NCBI GenBank assembly: GCA_026387405.1
Contig: JAPLLV010000055.1
Location: forward strand, 1 to 46,476
Direction: 5' to 3'
Source: Candidatus Omnitrophota bacterium
GTDB taxonomy: Bacteria > Omnitrophota > Gorgyraeia > Gygaellales > Profunditerraquicolaceae
Length of the DNA: 46,476 bases
The translations under genes were made by a program, and so were the position numbers. The notes beneath the pieces were generated by a model. That model was given only the letters and a program-made list of their open reading frames with translations, was not told where the DNA came from and made no database searches. This document shows, piece after piece, positions 1 to 8,159 of the stretch (positions are counted from its first letter, which is position 1; each line of letters begins with the position of its first letter).

Positions 1-916
1 TTGCCTCTTGTTCTGTCATCTCCTGCTTCTCGCCCTGGTCCATCTGTTTTTCCTGAACAGGCTGCTGCTGTTTATCCTGGGCCTTGCCTGCTTGCTGCTT
101 ATCTTGTTTTTCTTCGGCCTTTTTGGCTTCTTGTTTTTCAACCTGTTTTTCTTCGGCCTTTTTCTGCCCTTCTTGTGCAGCCTGTTTCTCTTCTGTTGTT
201 TTCTGTTCCTGCTCTTGCCCTTGCGCCGCTTTCTGCTCTTCCTGAGGCTTCTCTTTTTGCTGCTCTTCGTTCTTTTTTTGCTCTTTTTCCTCTTTATTCT
301 CGCCTTTCTGCTGTTTTTGTTTCTGCTCCTGCTGCTTTAACTTATCCAGGAGAGCCTTCAACTGCTTCTCCACCAATTCATGATTTATTTTTGGGTCCCG
401 CTCCCTGGGATTCAAATCTATTGACCTTTTATAATAGTCCAGGGACTCGCGCATCAAGGCCACGGTTTCGGCAAGATTGGTATTCTCTTTCAATAACCCC
501 ATCTTATATTTGGAATTGCCGATATTGTAAAGCGCCTTGGCCTCTAAACCCTTATCCCTGGTGGCACTTGCTTTTTCAAAAGAACCGACAGCGGACTGGT
601 AATCGCCTTTTTTATACTGGGCAGTGCCGATATCAAAATCTATCTCTGCGCTGTCCGGGGCTGTACTTTGAGCCTGATTATACAGCTTAAGCGCCTGGTC
701 AAAATCGCTCTTAGTATAGCTGCGATTACCCTTGCGCACTATTGTAGCAGGTCCTTCAGCAAAAGCAATTCCCGCAAAACCCAAAACCAAGATTGCCGTG
801 ATAAAAATGAACAACTTACCAAAAAGTAATGGAGATACCTGTGAGCGCACAATTATCCCGCACCAAAATTTTGAATTCAGCGGGATCCCGCAAAGCGGGA
901 GAAATTTTTTGGTCAT
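1..916 (-). CDS. BatC-like TPR protein, C-terminus beyond the window
   Basis: The reading frame stays open from an ATG at 914-916 to the left edge, about 305 codons. It has a hydrophobic signal segment ending GIAFA, two or more TPR-like helices (for example FDQALKLYNQAQ and YQSAVGSFEKA), and a long low-complexity tail of Gln, Lys and Glu. This layout is typical of BatC/BatE TPR proteins that follow vWA proteins in Bat operons; they are thought to scaffold the complex in the periplasm. The ATG overlaps the BatB stop as ATGA. The first 30 or so codons read through a palindromic repeat (824-910), so the N-terminus is unusually long before the signal peptide; a GTG at codon 24 is a possible alternative start. 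Family call fairly sure, exact start uncertain. Confidence 0.8.
   Translation of the reverse strand, partial: MTKKFLPLCGIPLNSKFWCGIIVRSQVSPLLFGKLFIFITAILVLGFAGIAFAEGPATIVRKGNRSYTKSDFDQALKLYNQAQSTAPDSAEIDFDIGTAQYKKGDYQSAVGSFEKASATRDKGLEAKALYNIGNSKYKMGLLKENTNLAETVALMRESLDYYKRSIDLNPRERDPKINHELVEKQLKALLDKLKQQEQKQKQQKGENKEEKEQKKNEEQQKEKPQEEQKAAQGQEQEQKTTEEKQAAQEGQKKAEEKQVEKQEAKKAEEKQDKQQAGKAQDKQQQPVQEKQMDQGEKQEMTEQEA
824..910. repeat. Partial copy of the element at 1938
   Basis: 87 bases nearly identical to 1938-2023 (two mismatches and one indel seen), consisting of the left end only. It covers the batC start region, with the reading frame kept open on minus. Confidence 0.85.
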
Positions 917-1914
917 TTTCTATCGCTAATAAACAACTCTCCCAGCAACAGAACTACAGCTATACCTAAGAATATCTGGAACCTCTCATCATAATGTTTA
1001 TTCATCTTGCCCAGGAGTTCCCTCTTCTCCATCCTGGACAACCTCTCCCGGTAGATCAAATCCAGGCCGAATTCGGTATTAGTGGCCCGCACATACACCC
1101 CGCCGGTCTCTAAGGCGATCTTCTGCAATGCGGCCTCGTCCATCCGGGACTTTACCACGTTGCCTTCTCTGTCTTTTAGAAATGCCTTCTCCCCGGTCGT
1201 TTCGTCAATCACGGGCAACAGATCCCCTTCTTTCGTGCCGATGCCGATGCAGAAAATAACTATCCCTTCTTTTTTGGCCTCAAGGGCTGCCTTTACGGGA
1301 TCGCCCTCATGGTCTTCCCCATCGGTGATAATAATAAGGACCTTGTATTTTTTCTGACCCCCCTCATAGCTCTTCAGCGCCTCCCTGATGGCGCTGGATA
1401 TAGAAGTCCCGCCCCTGGGTATGGTGTCCGTATCCACGTCATTAAGTGAAAGCAAAAAACCGTTGTAATCCATGGTCAAAGGGCATTGCAGGAATGCGCT
1501 GCCGGCGAAGGCGATAAGCCCCAGGCGGTCGCCCTTGATATCCTTTACCAGATCGTTAATAGCGAGCTTGCTGCGCTGGAGGCGGTTAGGCTTTACGTCT
1601 TCTGCAAGCATGCTCTTTGAAGTATCCAGCGCGATCAGGATATCCAGGCCTTTTCTTTTTACCTCTTCCCAGCGAAAACCCCATTGCGGCCGGAGCAATG
1701 CAAAGAGACTAAAGGCTATAGCCGTAAGGAGCATCACCACCTTTAATCTCTTCCTTTTAGGGCTCAAGGTAGAAAGGATTTCCGCAAGAAGGTCCTTTTG
1801 GGCAAACTTCTCTAAATCCCTTTTTCTTAATTTAAAAATCCGGACATAGAACGTAATAAGGGCGCAGATAACAAAAACAACATAAATTAAATATTCAGAA
1901 TGAATAAATCTCAT
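913..1914 (-). CDS. BatB-like vWA-domain membrane protein
   Basis: This 333-residue protein has an N-terminal membrane segment, a second one before LLRPQWG, a von Willebrand factor A domain, and a C-terminal membrane segment near the end. The MIDAS metal site is intact: DTSKS, a threonine in RGGTSIS, and the aspartate of ITDGED. BatA and BatB are paired vWA proteins of the Bat (Bacteroides aerotolerance) operon, presumed to assemble with BatC-E in the inner membrane. The start at ATG 1912-1914 is preferred because the upstream in-frame ATG at 2007 would place a repeat element inside the protein and in a different frame from the same repeat in BatC. No clear Shine-Dalgarno is visible. The stop overlaps the BatC start. 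Confidence 0.9.
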   Translation of the reverse strand: MRFIHSEYLIYVVFVICALITFYVRIFKLRKRDLEKFAQKDLLAEILSTLSPKRKRLKVVMLLTAIAFSLFALLRPQWGFRWEEVKRKGLDILIALDTSKSMLAEDVKPNRLQRSKLAINDLVKDIKGDRLGLIAFAGSAFLQCPLTMDYNGFLLSLNDVDTDTIPRGGTSISSAIREALKSYEGGQKKYKVLIIITDGEDHEGDPVKAALEAKKEGIVIFCIGIGTKEGDLLPVIDETTGEKAFLKDREGNVVKSRMDEAALQKIALETGGVYVRATNTEFGLDLIYRERLSRMEKRELLGKMNKHYDERFQIFLGIAVVLLLGELFISDRK

Positions 1915-1937
1915 ATTTATGCTATTGGTTCGTGTAT

Positions 1938-2160
1938 AAGTAATGGACATACCTGTGAGCGCACAATTATCCCGCACCAAAATTTTGAATTCAGCGGGAT
2001 CCCGCAAAGCGGGAGAATTTTTTCGGCAAATGAGTGCGAGGGCTTACGGCGAGCGGCAGCGAGTAACCCACGCGCTAACGCGAAAGCAGCGAGCTGACGC
2101 GAGACGTAAACCGAAGCACTCGGCGAAAAAATTCGTGCGCGAACAGGTATTCCATTACTT
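1938..2160. mobile_element. MITE-like element with terminal inverted repeats
   Basis: 223 bases between batA and batB. The ends are imperfect inverted repeats of about 30 bases, AAGTAATGGACATACCTG at 1938 and its complement to 2160 (2131-2160). Inside is a second pair of inverted segments around a GAATTTTTTCGG/CGAAAAAATTC core. No coding region of its own. Confidence 0.7.
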
Positions 2161-2175
2161 TTAATCATCACAATA

Positions 2176-3171
2176 TTAAGGTATCTTTCTGAATATGGTA
2201 TTTCCCAGGATGATCTCTAATAATAATATCAATAACCCCGGAATCAGGAATATCGGGAACATCTCATTATATTCCAGGTATCCTTTCTCTTCTACGGGCG
2301 TCTTTTCCAACCTGTCAATCTCCCTGTAAATCGACTTAAGTCTCTCAGTATCTGTGGCCCGGAAATATTTCGCTCCGGTTGCGCCGGAGATCTTAGTCAG
2401 GGTATCTTCGTCTATATCTATCTGCATAGGCTGGTACACGGTATTGCCGAAGAAATCCTTTACCGGATAAGGCACCAGGCCCTTGGCGCCTGCCCCTATG
2501 GTATAAACCTTGACCTTCATCGCCCTGGCTGCCTCTGCCGCGGTAAGCGGCGAGATCTTGCCCAGGTTATTGCGGCCGTCAGTCAAGAGTATAACCACCT
2601 TGCTCTTGGCCCTGGAAGCCCTGAGGCGGTTTAAAGAAGCGGCTATCCCCGAACCTATTGCCGTCCCATCCTCGATCATGCCGGTCTTGACGCGCTCCAG
2701 ATTATCCAAGAGCCAGCCGTAATCAAGGGTCAGAGGGCATACCGTGTAGGCGCGGGCGGCAAACGCCACTAACCCCATGCGGTCATTATTCCTGCCCCTG
2801 ATAAAATCCTTTACTACATTCTTTATTACCTCTATCCTGCTCTGCCTTTTGCCCCGGAGTATAAAATCTTCCGCCAGCATACTCGTGGAACAATCAAGCG
2901 CCAGAACGATATCGATCCCCTCGGATTCTATCTTGGAAGGCGCAACCGGAGATTGAGGCCTGGCTATGGCTAAGATAATAAGGATAACCGCCAAGGGCCT
3001 CAAATAGACAAGGTACCCTGCCAGCCTTAACTTAAAAGACGCCTTCAGCCCTTTTAAAAGCTCCCCGGAAGAAAAACGGAACGCCGGATCCATACCCTTC
3101 TTGCGGGCCGCAAGAAATAACAATAAAGCTATGGGTATAAAAATAAGGAATATAGGATTATGCAGTGACAT
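2176..3171 (-). CDS. BatA-like vWA-domain membrane protein
   Basis: 331 residues. Two N-terminal membrane helices (HNPIFLIFIPIALLLFLA and a second ending ILAIARPQSP) are followed by a vWA domain and a C-terminal helix. The MIDAS motif is complete: DCSTS, EDGTAIG, and LTDGRN. The length and topology match BatA (aerotolerance protein family), the partner of BatB downstream. The start overlaps the end of the BatD-like gene by 14 bases, implying coupled translation. The 261-base gap to batB is unusual for this otherwise overlapping operon and is filled by a repeat element (1938-2160). Confidence 0.92.
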   Translation of the reverse strand: MSLHNPIFLIFIPIALLLFLAARKKGMDPAFRFSSGELLKGLKASFKLRLAGYLVYLRPLAVILIILAIARPQSPVAPSKIESEGIDIVLALDCSTSMLAEDFILRGKRQSRIEVIKNVVKDFIRGRNNDRMGLVAFAARAYTVCPLTLDYGWLLDNLERVKTGMIEDGTAIGSGIAASLNRLRASRAKSKVVILLTDGRNNLGKISPLTAAEAARAMKVKVYTIGAGAKGLVPYPVKDFFGNTVYQPMQIDIDEDTLTKISGATGAKYFRATDTERLKSIYREIDRLEKTPVEEKGYLEYNEMFPIFLIPGLLILLLEIILGNTIFRKIP

Positions 3172-4087
3172 CTTTGGTAGAATCGATAAAGTTCTTCGCA
3201 GAATCGAATACCGAATCTATCTCCTCTTTAGAGGGGGCGTATTTGGCAAATTTCACCAGGTCGCAGCACAATAGAAATTCCCGCAAGAGCGCCTTATGCT
3301 CAACGGTTAAAATGGAGGAATCGCGGACATGGGCCAAAAATTCTTCGGTAGTCATCTCCGGTGCCCGCAGGATAAACCTATTCTCTAAGTAATAGCGGAT
3401 GATCATGGAGATCTCAGAATAATATTCCTTGACCTGCCCCCTTGAAATATAGTCCTTAGCCCTTAAAGCCTCCAATTGCTCGTAGGCAATCTCATGCGCG
3501 GGCCTTCTAAAAGAACCGGCCTGGATAATCCGTTTCTTTCGGAGATAGCGATAAACTAATACCCCTCCGGAAATAATTATAGCAGCAACACCTAAGATAA
3601 TAAACTTTAACCATTTAATCGGCAGATCAACCGGCGGCTTTATATCCCTGACCTGGAGGCGCAGATCGGATTTATCCAGCATACTCTTGACCTCTACCTC
3701 CTGCTGGCTGCCTTCAATCCGGCCCCATTCCTTAACTTTGTCCTTTCTATATTTAATAACAGGTTTTGGCAGGGTAGATTTTCCCGTTGTGTAGGTATCC
3801 AAAAGATACCACTGAGTGATCGTCTTTTTATTGAAGAATGCGCGCTCGCTATGACCGAAATCCTTGACTGCGAAATCACCCAGATTCTGCTCGAAACCCG
3901 GGAGCTCTACCTCAATATCTTTGTCTGCCGAAATGGTGATAGTGTATCTAACCTTATCTCCGATACTAACCACGCCCTTATCCAGCCGGGTCGTTACTGC
4001 GATCGGAGAATGCTGCTCTGCGGCAAGACAAAAAAAAGGGTTCGCCAACAGGAGCGAAATAATAATAGTTATCCGAATTCGCGTCAT
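3158..4087 (-). CDS. BatD-like single-pass membrane protein
   Basis: 309 residues from the chosen ATG. A signal peptide (MTRIRITIIISLLLANPFF) leads a periplasmic beta-rich domain of about 170 residues that begins with a BatD-like phrase on paired ideas of conditions for inequality (VTTRLDKGVVSIGDKVRYTI), then a membrane helix (FIILGVAAIIISGGVLV) and a roughly 110-residue cytosolic helical region rich in YYLENR and EFLAH motifs, similar to the DUF4381 tail. It lies immediately before BatA, so a role in assembling the vWA proteins is likely. The start codon falls in the terminal arm of a palindromic repeat (4082-4167). An in-frame ATG further upstream at 4255 would run through the repeat and the previous gene and is rejected. 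No obvious Shine-Dalgarno precedes 4087. Confidence 0.75.
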   Translation of the reverse strand: MTRIRITIIISLLLANPFFCLAAEQHSPIAVTTRLDKGVVSIGDKVRYTITISADKDIEVELPGFEQNLGDFAVKDFGHSERAFFNKKTITQWYLLDTYTTGKSTLPKPVIKYRKDKVKEWGRIEGSQQEVEVKSMLDKSDLRLQVRDIKPPVDLPIKWLKFIILGVAAIIISGGVLVYRYLRKKRIIQAGSFRRPAHEIAYEQLEALRAKDYISRGQVKEYYSEISMIIRYYLENRFILRAPEMTTEEFLAHVRDSSILTVEHKALLREFLLCCDLVKFAKYAPSKEEIDSVFDSAKNFIDSTKDVTA

Positions 4088-4167
4088 TGCGAGGAAGGAG
4101 CGAAGCGACTGACGAAGCAATCCCGAAAACGGGATTGCTTCTCCGCCTTCGGCGGATCGCAATGACG
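4082..4167. repeat. Palindromic repeat at the BatD-like start
   Basis: Outer arms CGTCATTGCGA (4082-4092) and TCGCAATGACG (4157-4167) and inner arms GAAGCAATCCCG/CGGGATTGCTTC (4114-4141). It resembles the palindromic CGTCATTGCGA...GCAATGACG family found in many bacteria. The BatD-like ATG lies in the left arm. Confidence 0.8.
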
Positions 4168-4178
4168 ATGTCGAAACG

Positions 4179-5153
4179 CTACTTTTTCTGACCACCATTT
4201 TCCTTATTAGGCTTAAAGAGGATTTCAACCTCCTGCTGCTCCAAAGACTTATCAATAAGGTTATTTACGACCTCTTGTTGTTTTTTGAATTTATACTCGT
4301 TTTCAACCTGACTCTTCACCTCTTCGAAGCTAAGCTGTTTTTCCGGTTGCTTGTCCTTTGCCGGAATTACATACTTTTCTTTGTTCGCCTTATAATATAA
4401 CACCAGGTCATCCGCATCAACTTTAACGCCTTGCTCGACCTCTTTCTGCATTAATGCCTGCACGGCGATATTCTTTTTATAATCATCTACGGCTTGTATA
4501 ACGTTAGGGCTGCGGTCGAAACCCAGCCTTTTGGCCTTATCGTAAAGGACATCAGCGGCGACATACTGACGGATGAATTTTAACTTACCTTCATCCGTAG
4601 AGAGTTCGCCGCGCATCCACTGCGGAGTCCTGTCTATAGCCGCATCGATCTGGGATTGCGTGATTTGTTTTTTACCGATACGGGCGACTATATTCTCCTG
4701 TGTTTTGGCGGCCTGATTAAGCGAGGTGCGATTCTCCAGTTCATACTTGGCCTGCTGGCTCAAACCCAGATTCTCCAGGGCCTCGACAATACGCTGGCCG
4801 AGCTCAGACTTATATTCTGCGTTGGGCTCTAATATCTCGGATTTATAAAAATTTCTTAACGCCTTCTCGAATTCTCCCAGGTCCATATAAATATTCCCAA
4901 CTTTGTAGGCTACCCCTGAGAGATCCTTGTTCCCTGCGTGGGTTTTATCCAGATACGCCTCAAAGGCCTCTGCTGCCTGGCGGGATAACCCTTTAGAAAG
5001 CAGGGTATTGGCGAATTCTAATTGCAGCGCCTCTGTCCATACTCTTTTTTCCTGCCCCTTAAGGCCCTGCGAGCCGAAATACCTCTGCGAAAAAAAGTAT
5101 ACGCCGCTGACTAAAAGCGCGACTACAAGAGAGAGAATAATTTCTTTTTTCAT
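4179..5153 (-). CDS. Membrane-anchored TPR plus SurA/PpiC-N-like chaperone
   Basis: 324 residues. An N-terminal membrane anchor (residues 4-22) is followed by TPR-like helices (GVAYKVGNIYMDLGEFEKAL) and then a segment resembling the N-terminal chaperone domain of SurA/PpiC proteins: a short strand ARIGKKQITQSQID, helices with KFIRQYVAADVLYDKAKRLG, and a charged C-terminal coiled region. No parvulin isomerase domain is seen. The start at ATG 5151-5153 has GGAG 11 bases upstream and a typical signal-anchor; an ATG at 5231 lies inside the DUF58 gene. It sits between DUF58 and BatD, where Bat operons often carry an undefined gene. It may hold substrates for the Bat complex, but that is inference. 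Confidence 0.65.
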   Translation of the reverse strand: MKKEIILSLVVALLVSGVYFFSQRYFGSQGLKGQEKRVWTEALQLEFANTLLSKGLSRQAAEAFEAYLDKTHAGNKDLSGVAYKVGNIYMDLGEFEKALRNFYKSEILEPNAEYKSELGQRIVEALENLGLSQQAKYELENRTSLNQAAKTQENIVARIGKKQITQSQIDAAIDRTPQWMRGELSTDEGKLKFIRQYVAADVLYDKAKRLGFDRSPNVIQAVDDYKKNIAVQALMQKEVEQGVKVDADDLVLYYKANKEKYVIPAKDKQPEKQLSFEEVKSQVENEYKFKKQQEVVNNLIDKSLEQQEVEILFKPNKENGGQKK

Positions 5154-5154
5154 C

Positions 5155-6033
5155 TTAATGCATTCTCCTTTCTCTGGACCTGAAAAAAGCAAACAGGCTC
5201 TTGGCATAAGGGATGTCCGTGCGCACGTCAATAGAATCCACTTTCACCGAGTTAAACAGCGTTTTTCTCTCCTTAATTCTGGCTAAGGCATTGGCGGCGT
5301 ATTCCCGCGCAAACTGTTCGTCTGAGCTGTCTACTAAAAAATCTCTTCCGGTCTCCGGATCCTCCAATTGCAGGATGCCTATAGATGGCAACTCCAACTC
5401 GCGGGGGTCCGTAATGGTGATAGCTACGATATCGTGGCGTTTATTGGCCACGGCAAGCATCTTTTTAAAGTTAGGAGCGTAAAAATCAGAGATAATAAAA
5501 GTGACCGTTTTACGGGTAGTTACTTTATTCAGATACTCGAGCGCGACGCTGATATCCGTGCCGCGGCCTTGCGGTTTTAAATAGAGCGCCTCGCGGACAA
5601 CCCTCAGGACATGACGCAGGCCTTTGCGCGGAGGGATGAATTTTTCCACTTTGTCGGTGAAACCCAGGAAACCCACCTTATCGTTATTCCGGATCGCGGA
5701 AAACGCCAAAACAGAACATATCTCTGCGGCTAACTGGCTTTTTAATTTTTTAACCGTTCCGAAAGAGCACGAAGGCGACATATCCAGGATCAGCATTACG
5801 GTAAGTTCTCTCTCCTCGACGAATTTTTTTATGTAAGGTCGGCCGGTGCGGGCAGTGACGTTCCAATCAATGGAACGGATCTCATCTCCGGGCTGGTATT
5901 CCCTGACCTCATCGAATTCCATGCCTTTACCTTTAAAGACGCTCTGGTACTGCCCGGCAAAGACATCCGTGACCATGCGCGAGGTAGTAATCTGTATCCT
6001 GCGGATATTCTTTAGTACTTCCCTGGGGATCAT
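5155..6033 (-). CDS. DUF58 domain protein of the MoxR-Bat operon
   Basis: 292 residues. The signature DUF58 phrase is present near the N-terminus (EFDEVREYQPGDEIRSIDWN followed by VTARTGRPYIKKF), then a vWA-like fold with LILDMSPSC and FIISDFYAP. DUF58 proteins nearly always follow MoxR ATPases and are presumed MoxR partners. Here it starts 2 bases after the moxR stop. No membrane helices are visible, so it should be cytosolic. The vWA metal site is only partial (DMSPS is kept). Confidence 0.92.
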   Translation of the reverse strand: MIPREVLKNIRRIQITTSRMVTDVFAGQYQSVFKGKGMEFDEVREYQPGDEIRSIDWNVTARTGRPYIKKFVEERELTVMLILDMSPSCSFGTVKKLKSQLAAEICSVLAFSAIRNNDKVGFLGFTDKVEKFIPPRKGLRHVLRVVREALYLKPQGRGTDISVALEYLNKVTTRKTVTFIISDFYAPNFKKMLAVANKRHDIVAITITDPRELELPSIGILQLEDPETGRDFLVDSSDEQFAREYAANALARIKERKTLFNSVKVDSIDVRTDIPYAKSLFAFFRSRERRMH

Positions 6034-6034
6034 C

Positions 6035-7030
6035 TTACGGGACCTCTATCTCGTCAAATATCTTCTTGATAATATCTTCCGAAGTTTTTTCCTCTGCCTC
6101 GGCCTCATAGCTGACAATAATCCTGTGCCGCAGCACGTCCGGACCAATGGACTTGATATCCTGCGGGGTAACGTAACCCCTCCCCTGGATAAAGGCATAG
6201 GCCTTGGCTGCGAGGCATAGGTATATGGTTGCGCGCGGGGAAGCCCCGTAATGTATCTGATCGGCAAGATCATCTAATTTATATTTTTTGGGGTCGCGCG
6301 TAGCAAAGACTATATCGAGGATATATTTCTCGAGTTTCTCATCCATATACACCTCATCCACTACCGCTTGCGCCTTCATAATATCAGCGGGGTTGATCAC
6401 GGGGTTGACTTCTATTTTTTTGCTGGTAAAACCCATGGTCTTTAAAATCTTCTGCTCCTCGTCAAAGTGAGGATAAGTTACGCTCACCTTAAGCATGAAC
6501 CTGTCCACCTGGGCCTCGGGTAAAGGATATGTCCCTTCCTGCTCGATGGGATTCTGGGTCGCCATCACCAGGAACGGTTCATCCAGTTTAAAAGTAGTTT
6601 CACCGATGGTCACCTGCCTCTCCTGCATGGCCTCAAGGAGCGCACTCTGCACCTTTGCCGGGGCGCGGTTTATTTCATCCGCAAGTATGATGTTGGCGAA
6701 TATCGGGCCTTTTTTCGTGGAAAATACGCCCTCCTTGGGATTATAAATAAGCGTGCCGATCAGATCCGCGGGCAAAAGGTCAGGCGTAAACTGGATACGC
6801 TGGAACTTTGTATTGATCGCCTGAGATAAGGTCTTTATGGACAGAGTTTTGGCCAGCCCGGGCACTCCCTCGACCAGGATATGGCCGTTGGCCAGAAGCC
6901 CCACCAGGAGCCTCTCGATCAAATACCTTTGCCCCACGATCACCTTGTCTATTTCGGCTATGAGGCTTTTGACAAAAACACTCTCTTCCTGGACCTTGGC
7001 ATTTATCGCAGTTATCCCGGCATAACTCAT
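6035..7030 (-). CDS. MoxR-family AAA+ ATPase
   Basis: 331 residues, the normal MoxR length. Walker A is GVPGLAKT, Walker B is IILADEINRAP, and sensor 1 is MATQNPIEQEGTYPLPEAQ, all diagnostic of the MoxR clade. MoxR ATPases act as chaperone-like remodelers for vWA proteins, here presumably DUF58, BatA and BatB encoded immediately downstream. The G-rich stretch just before the ATG (AAGGGGGGGATACT) gives the ribosome binding site. Confidence 0.96.
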   Translation of the reverse strand: MSYAGITAINAKVQEESVFVKSLIAEIDKVIVGQRYLIERLLVGLLANGHILVEGVPGLAKTLSIKTLSQAINTKFQRIQFTPDLLPADLIGTLIYNPKEGVFSTKKGPIFANIILADEINRAPAKVQSALLEAMQERQVTIGETTFKLDEPFLVMATQNPIEQEGTYPLPEAQVDRFMLKVSVTYPHFDEEQKILKTMGFTSKKIEVNPVINPADIMKAQAVVDEVYMDEKLEKYILDIVFATRDPKKYKLDDLADQIHYGASPRATIYLCLAAKAYAFIQGRGYVTPQDIKSIGPDVLRHRIIVSYEAEAEEKTSEDIIKKIFDEIEVP

Positions 7031-7048
7031 AGTATCCCCCCCCTTTTT

Positions 7049-8131
7049 TTATTCGCTCTTGTTCTTCCACATATCCTTTAGATTCTTCCCTATGGCCTTA
7101 AACTGTTCTACGACGTTAGAGATCTTCTCCATGGTCTTCTCCGGAGGAGTCTCGGTAATATTTTTCTTCACCGCACCGGAGACCATCTTCAGGATGTTAA
7201 AATTCGGCTGGCTAAGTTTAGTTTCGGTAGTAAAATTCAAGTCAACTCTGCCTTCTTTATTCATAAAAACATTAAGTATATTAGGCATAATCATAGAAGC
7301 GGCCTCATTTTCCTGGGGCGCCTGAACTTTATTGTAAACAAAATCAGAAAGCACCAATCGGCACGCGATCTTCAAAACATCAGCCTTGGCCTTTAAGTCC
7401 GCATTGAAATTCAATTTTGCCGATAGCAGGCCATTTTGAGCTAAAAGGTTTCCGAAAATGTCACCGCAATAGGGAGAAAAATAGGTGGCCTGCACATCCT
7501 GCAACTGAAAATTCCCGTCCATATCCTTAGGGCCGAAATCAATCCATCCTTTTCCGGAGAGATTGCCCAGTCTGTTGCCCTTAGGATCTACGATATCCGC
7601 AAGGATACTATAACGGGTGAACAGTGATGTAGGAGGAAAACTAACCTTAGATATACTCACATTAATATTCTGCAAAATGATTTCATGCCCTTGAGGGTCT
7701 ATTTTTTTGTCTATGAATCTAATGATCCCGTTTTTGATAAGCAGGCCGGCCAACAGTAACGGCGGCTGCTTGCCTTTTGTCGCCAGCTGCGGCAGATTAA
7801 ACTCACCCCCTGCCGATTGCACGATAGTTACCGCAGGCTCAACTATAACCAGACGGTTCAAGACGATCTTCCCGGCTAAAAAACCCAATAGACTTGGAGC
7901 TAGCGAGAGGCGCTTGATGCGCGCAAGGTCGCCTATCCGGAGGTCCGAAATATTTATGGATAAAGGAAGGCTTACGCTTATACCTCCCAGGCTGGCAGGC
8001 ATCTTCAGGTTCTCTTCGATCTGCGCAATGACTATTCTTTTGCCGAATATACCTACAGCCAGGTTTAAAACAACAAGTATCGCCGCCGCTAAAATAAAAA
8101 ACCACAGGATTATTTTTTTGGATTTCTTCAT
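7049..8131 (-). CDS. AsmA/DUF748-like envelope protein
   Basis: 360 residues. An N-terminal membrane anchor (IILWFFILAAAILVVLNLAVG) is followed by beta-strand-rich sequence typical of AsmA-like and DUF748 proteins, including SLPLSINISDLRIGD, the phrase IVLNRLVIVEPAVTI, and a repeated gly/leu pattern, and then a C-terminal amphipathic helix. Such proteins span the periplasm and are linked to phospholipid transport or outer-membrane assembly. Two ATGs lie close together; the second (8129-8131) is chosen because GGAGG is 7 bases upstream of it and would abut the first. It ends 18 bases before moxR, so it may be part of the same transcript. Confidence 0.7.
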   Translation of the reverse strand: MKKSKKIILWFFILAAAILVVLNLAVGIFGKRIVIAQIEENLKMPASLGGISVSLPLSINISDLRIGDLARIKRLSLAPSLLGFLAGKIVLNRLVIVEPAVTIVQSAGGEFNLPQLATKGKQPPLLLAGLLIKNGIIRFIDKKIDPQGHEIILQNINVSISKVSFPPTSLFTRYSILADIVDPKGNRLGNLSGKGWIDFGPKDMDGNFQLQDVQATYFSPYCGDIFGNLLAQNGLLSAKLNFNADLKAKADVLKIACRLVLSDFVYNKVQAPQENEAASMIMPNILNVFMNKEGRVDLNFTTETKLSQPNFNILKMVSGAVKKNITETPPEKTMEKISNVVEQFKAIGKNLKDMWKNKSE

Positions 8132-8159
8132 TAACATACCTCCCCCTTTTTTCCGTTCT

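Noticed and set aside
1-690. Long plus-strand open frame rich in Leu, Phe and Pro
   Set aside because: It is antisense to the Gln/Lys/Glu-rich tail of the BatC-like gene, whose frame carries a signal peptide and TPRs. The plus frame is the complement of a low-complexity repeat.
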